From Microlunatus flavus (lineage in GTDB: Bacteria; Actinomycetota; Actinomycetes; Propionibacteriales; Propionibacteriaceae): a DNA stretch of 64,000 nucleotides. The translations under genes were made by a program, and so were the position numbers. Positions within the stretch are counted from its first letter, which is position 1. Every line of letters starts with the position of its first letter. Below, in pieces: positions 62,772 to 64,000 of this stretch. The notes below the pieces were generated by a model that saw nothing but the letters and a program-made list of their open reading frames with translations, searched no databases and was not told the origin of the DNA. The stretch lies in the NCBI RefSeq assembly GCF_900110855.1, contig NZ_FOFA01000004.1, positions 238,401-302,400 on the forward strand, given 5' to 3'.

Positions 62772-63779
62772 TCAGGCGGCCAGCTGCTCGCGGACCAGCG
62801 GGGCGACCCGGGTGCCGAAGAGCTCGATCGAGCGCATCGTCGCGGCGTGGCCGACGTGCGAGGCGTGCATCTCGAAGCGCTGGAGCCCCAGGGTGCGCGT
62901 CAGCGCGACGATCTTGTCCGCCACGCGCTCGGGATGGCCGAAGAACAACGCGCCCTCCGGGGCGAGGAGCGTCTCGATCGAGGCGTCCGACATGGGCGGC
63001 CAGCCGCGCTCGCGCCCGATGCCGTCGAAGGTCGCCCGGTAGCGGGGCAGGAACTCGCGCCGCCCCGCCGCCTCGTCCAGGCAGACGTAGCCGTGGCTGT
63101 GCACGGCCAGCGGGGTGCCCCGGTCGTGCTGGCCGTACTCGAGCGCACGCCGGTAGAGGTCGGCGTGGGGCGCGAACGAGCCCCACTGGCCGCCGATGAT
63201 CGCCAGCGCCATGGGCAGGCCGAGGGTGCCCGCGCGGACGACGGACTCGGGGGTGCCGCCGACGGCCAGCCAGAGGGGCAGCTGCCGCTCGGGCCGCGGG
63301 TGCACCTCCAGAGCGTCGAGCGGCGCGCGGAACTGCCCAGACCACGTCGTCGGGCCGCCGTGGCGCAGCGCGAGCAGGAGGTCGAGCTTCTCGGCGAAGA
63401 GCGCGTCGTAGTCGCCGAGCGAGTGGCCGAACAGCGGGAACGACTCGGTGAACGATCCGCGCCCGGCCATGAGCTCGGCGCGGCCCGACGAGAGCAGGTC
63501 GAGCGAGACGAAGTCCTGGAACACCCGGACGGGATCGGCCGAGCTGAGCACGGTGACGGCGCTGGTGAGCGTCAGCCGCTGGGTCCGACCCGCGATCGTC
63601 GCGAGCACGACCGCCGGCGCCGACGCCGCCATGTCGGGGCGGTGGTGCTCGCCCACGCCGTAGACGGACAGGCCCACCTGCTCGGCCAGCACCGCCTCCT
63701 CGACGACCTGCCGGAGCCGCTCCCCCGGCGAGACGCCGGCCTCGGTCACCTCGGCGAACGTCGTGATCCCCAGCTGCAT
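62772..63779 (-). CDS. LLM class flavin-dependent oxidoreductase
   Basis: The 335-residue protein has the luciferase-like monooxygenase barrel: LGITTFAEV at the first strand, YGVGEHHRPDMAASAPAVVLA, TLTSAVTVLSSADPVRVFQDFVSLDLLS, GRGSFTESFPLFG and LPLWLAVGGTPESVVRAG. It is expected to use FMN or F420. The GEHHRP motif is typical of the group, but the natural substrate is unknown. It stands alone beside the repeat-rich thiE upstream region on one side and the terminal repeat element on the other. Confidence 0.88.
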   Translation of the reverse strand: MQLGITTFAEVTEAGVSPGERLRQVVEEAVLAEQVGLSVYGVGEHHRPDMAASAPAVVLATIAGRTQRLTLTSAVTVLSSADPVRVFQDFVSLDLLSSGRAELMAGRGSFTESFPLFGHSLGDYDALFAEKLDLLLALRHGGPTTWSGQFRAPLDALEVHPRPERQLPLWLAVGGTPESVVRAGTLGLPMALAIIGGQWGSFAPHADLYRRALEYGQHDRGTPLAVHSHGYVCLDEAAGRREFLPRYRATFDGIGRERGWPPMSDASIETLLAPEGALFFGHPERVADKIVALTRTLGLQRFEMHASHVGHAATMRSIELFGTRVAPLVREQLAA

Positions 63780-63901
63780 GGCCCCGATCCTTCCGTACGC
63801 GCGCGGGCGCGGCCACCGGTTCGACGGGGTTGGTCGTGCGCGACCCAGACCTCACCTGCGACGCTCCTGCGGGCGACGATCTGTGAGCCCGACCGCACGC
63901 T

Positions 63902-63992
63902 CCCTGAGCCTGCCGAAGGGCCCGGAACGGGTCGGCGTACCTCACCGCAGCACGGACGCCGACCTCTTCGAGGCCCTTCGACGAGCTCAGGG
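63902..63992. repeat. Nested inverted-repeat element, second copy of the 38-kb family
   Basis: CCCTGAGCCTGCCGAAGGG (63902-63920) and CCCTTCGACGAGCTCAGGG (63974-63992) are the outer arms. GGTCGGCGT (63930-63938) and ACGCCGACC (63956-63964) are perfect inner arms. This single-copy form shares its core words and its CGCCGACCTCTTCGAGG segment with the expanded array at 38258-38640. The bases 63780-63898 before it hold nothing recognisable. Confidence 0.85.
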
Positions 63993-64000
63993 AGCGTTCC

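Overview
The window is a single chromosomal stretch of a very GC-rich, actinobacterial genome. The evidence is near-universal GC/GTG-rich codon use, an FtsZ/SepF/DivIVA/FtsW division set without MinCDE or FtsA, actinobacterial LexA boxes, a ClgR/PopR-type Clp regulator and a MurE with the DNPR motif of DAP-adding enzymes. A Propionibacteriales-like organism is plausible, but I cannot fix the genus from sequence alone. No rRNA, tRNA, CRISPR array, prophage or transposase was seen.

Region 1 (1-9.7 kb): the start of pyruvate kinase; a CGNR-type regulator divergent from a large FtsX-like ABC exporter (permease plus a double ATPase); then rluD-type pseudouridine synthase, lspA, a TraR/DksA zinc-finger protein and divIVA, all leftward. 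Region 2 (9.7-28 kb): a complete leftward division and cell-wall cluster, read mraZ-rsmH-ftsL-ftsI-murE-murF-mraY-murD-ftsW-murG-murC-ftsQ-ftsZ-sepF-yggT. Most genes overlap by 1-4 nt or are closely spaced. Exceptions are the hairpin-rich 564-nt ftsQ-ftsZ spacer and the repeat-like murD-mraY spacer. pgeF and yggS, often found between ftsZ and sepF, are absent. Four GTGG boxes at exact 10-bp spacing precede mraZ. Region 3 (28-35.7 kb): rightward moxR, DUF58 and transglutaminase genes, then two leftward paralogous membrane-anchored proteins of unknown function and a DUF3040 gene.

Region 4 (35.9-43.5 kb): dinB with a LexA box, a methyltransferase, an orphan perfect LexA box, a large nested inverted and tandem repeat array, a glycosyltransferase overlapping a SelW-like gene, an FAD oxidoreductase and a HelD-like helicase. 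Region 5 (43.5-52 kb): a likely amino-sugar/chitosan utilisation locus. A ROK regulator diverges from an operon of an APC permease, a ROK sugar kinase, a secreted GH2 exo-glucosaminidase-like enzyme and a secreted GH20 hexosaminidase, closed by a strong hairpin. The expected division of labour is outside cleavage, uptake, phosphorylation and repression by the ROK protein. Region 6 (52-57.3 kb): a VOC protein, a stand-alone cobalamin photoreceptor-like protein beside metF, a polyprenyl synthase, and a second ClpP operon with a PopR-like regulator.

The most unusual item is this Clp locus. One ClpP has an intact Ser-His-Asp triad, and its partner has Ala where the catalytic Ser should be. Two adjoining PopR-like palindromes lie upstream, and the convergent regulator ends in ALAA like a Clp degron. 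Region 7 (57.3-64 kb) holds metabolic and hydrolase genes, a secreted RNase Sa-like toxin with barstar immunity protein, a divergent thiE, an LLM-class flavin oxidoreductase and a second copy of the inverted-repeat element.
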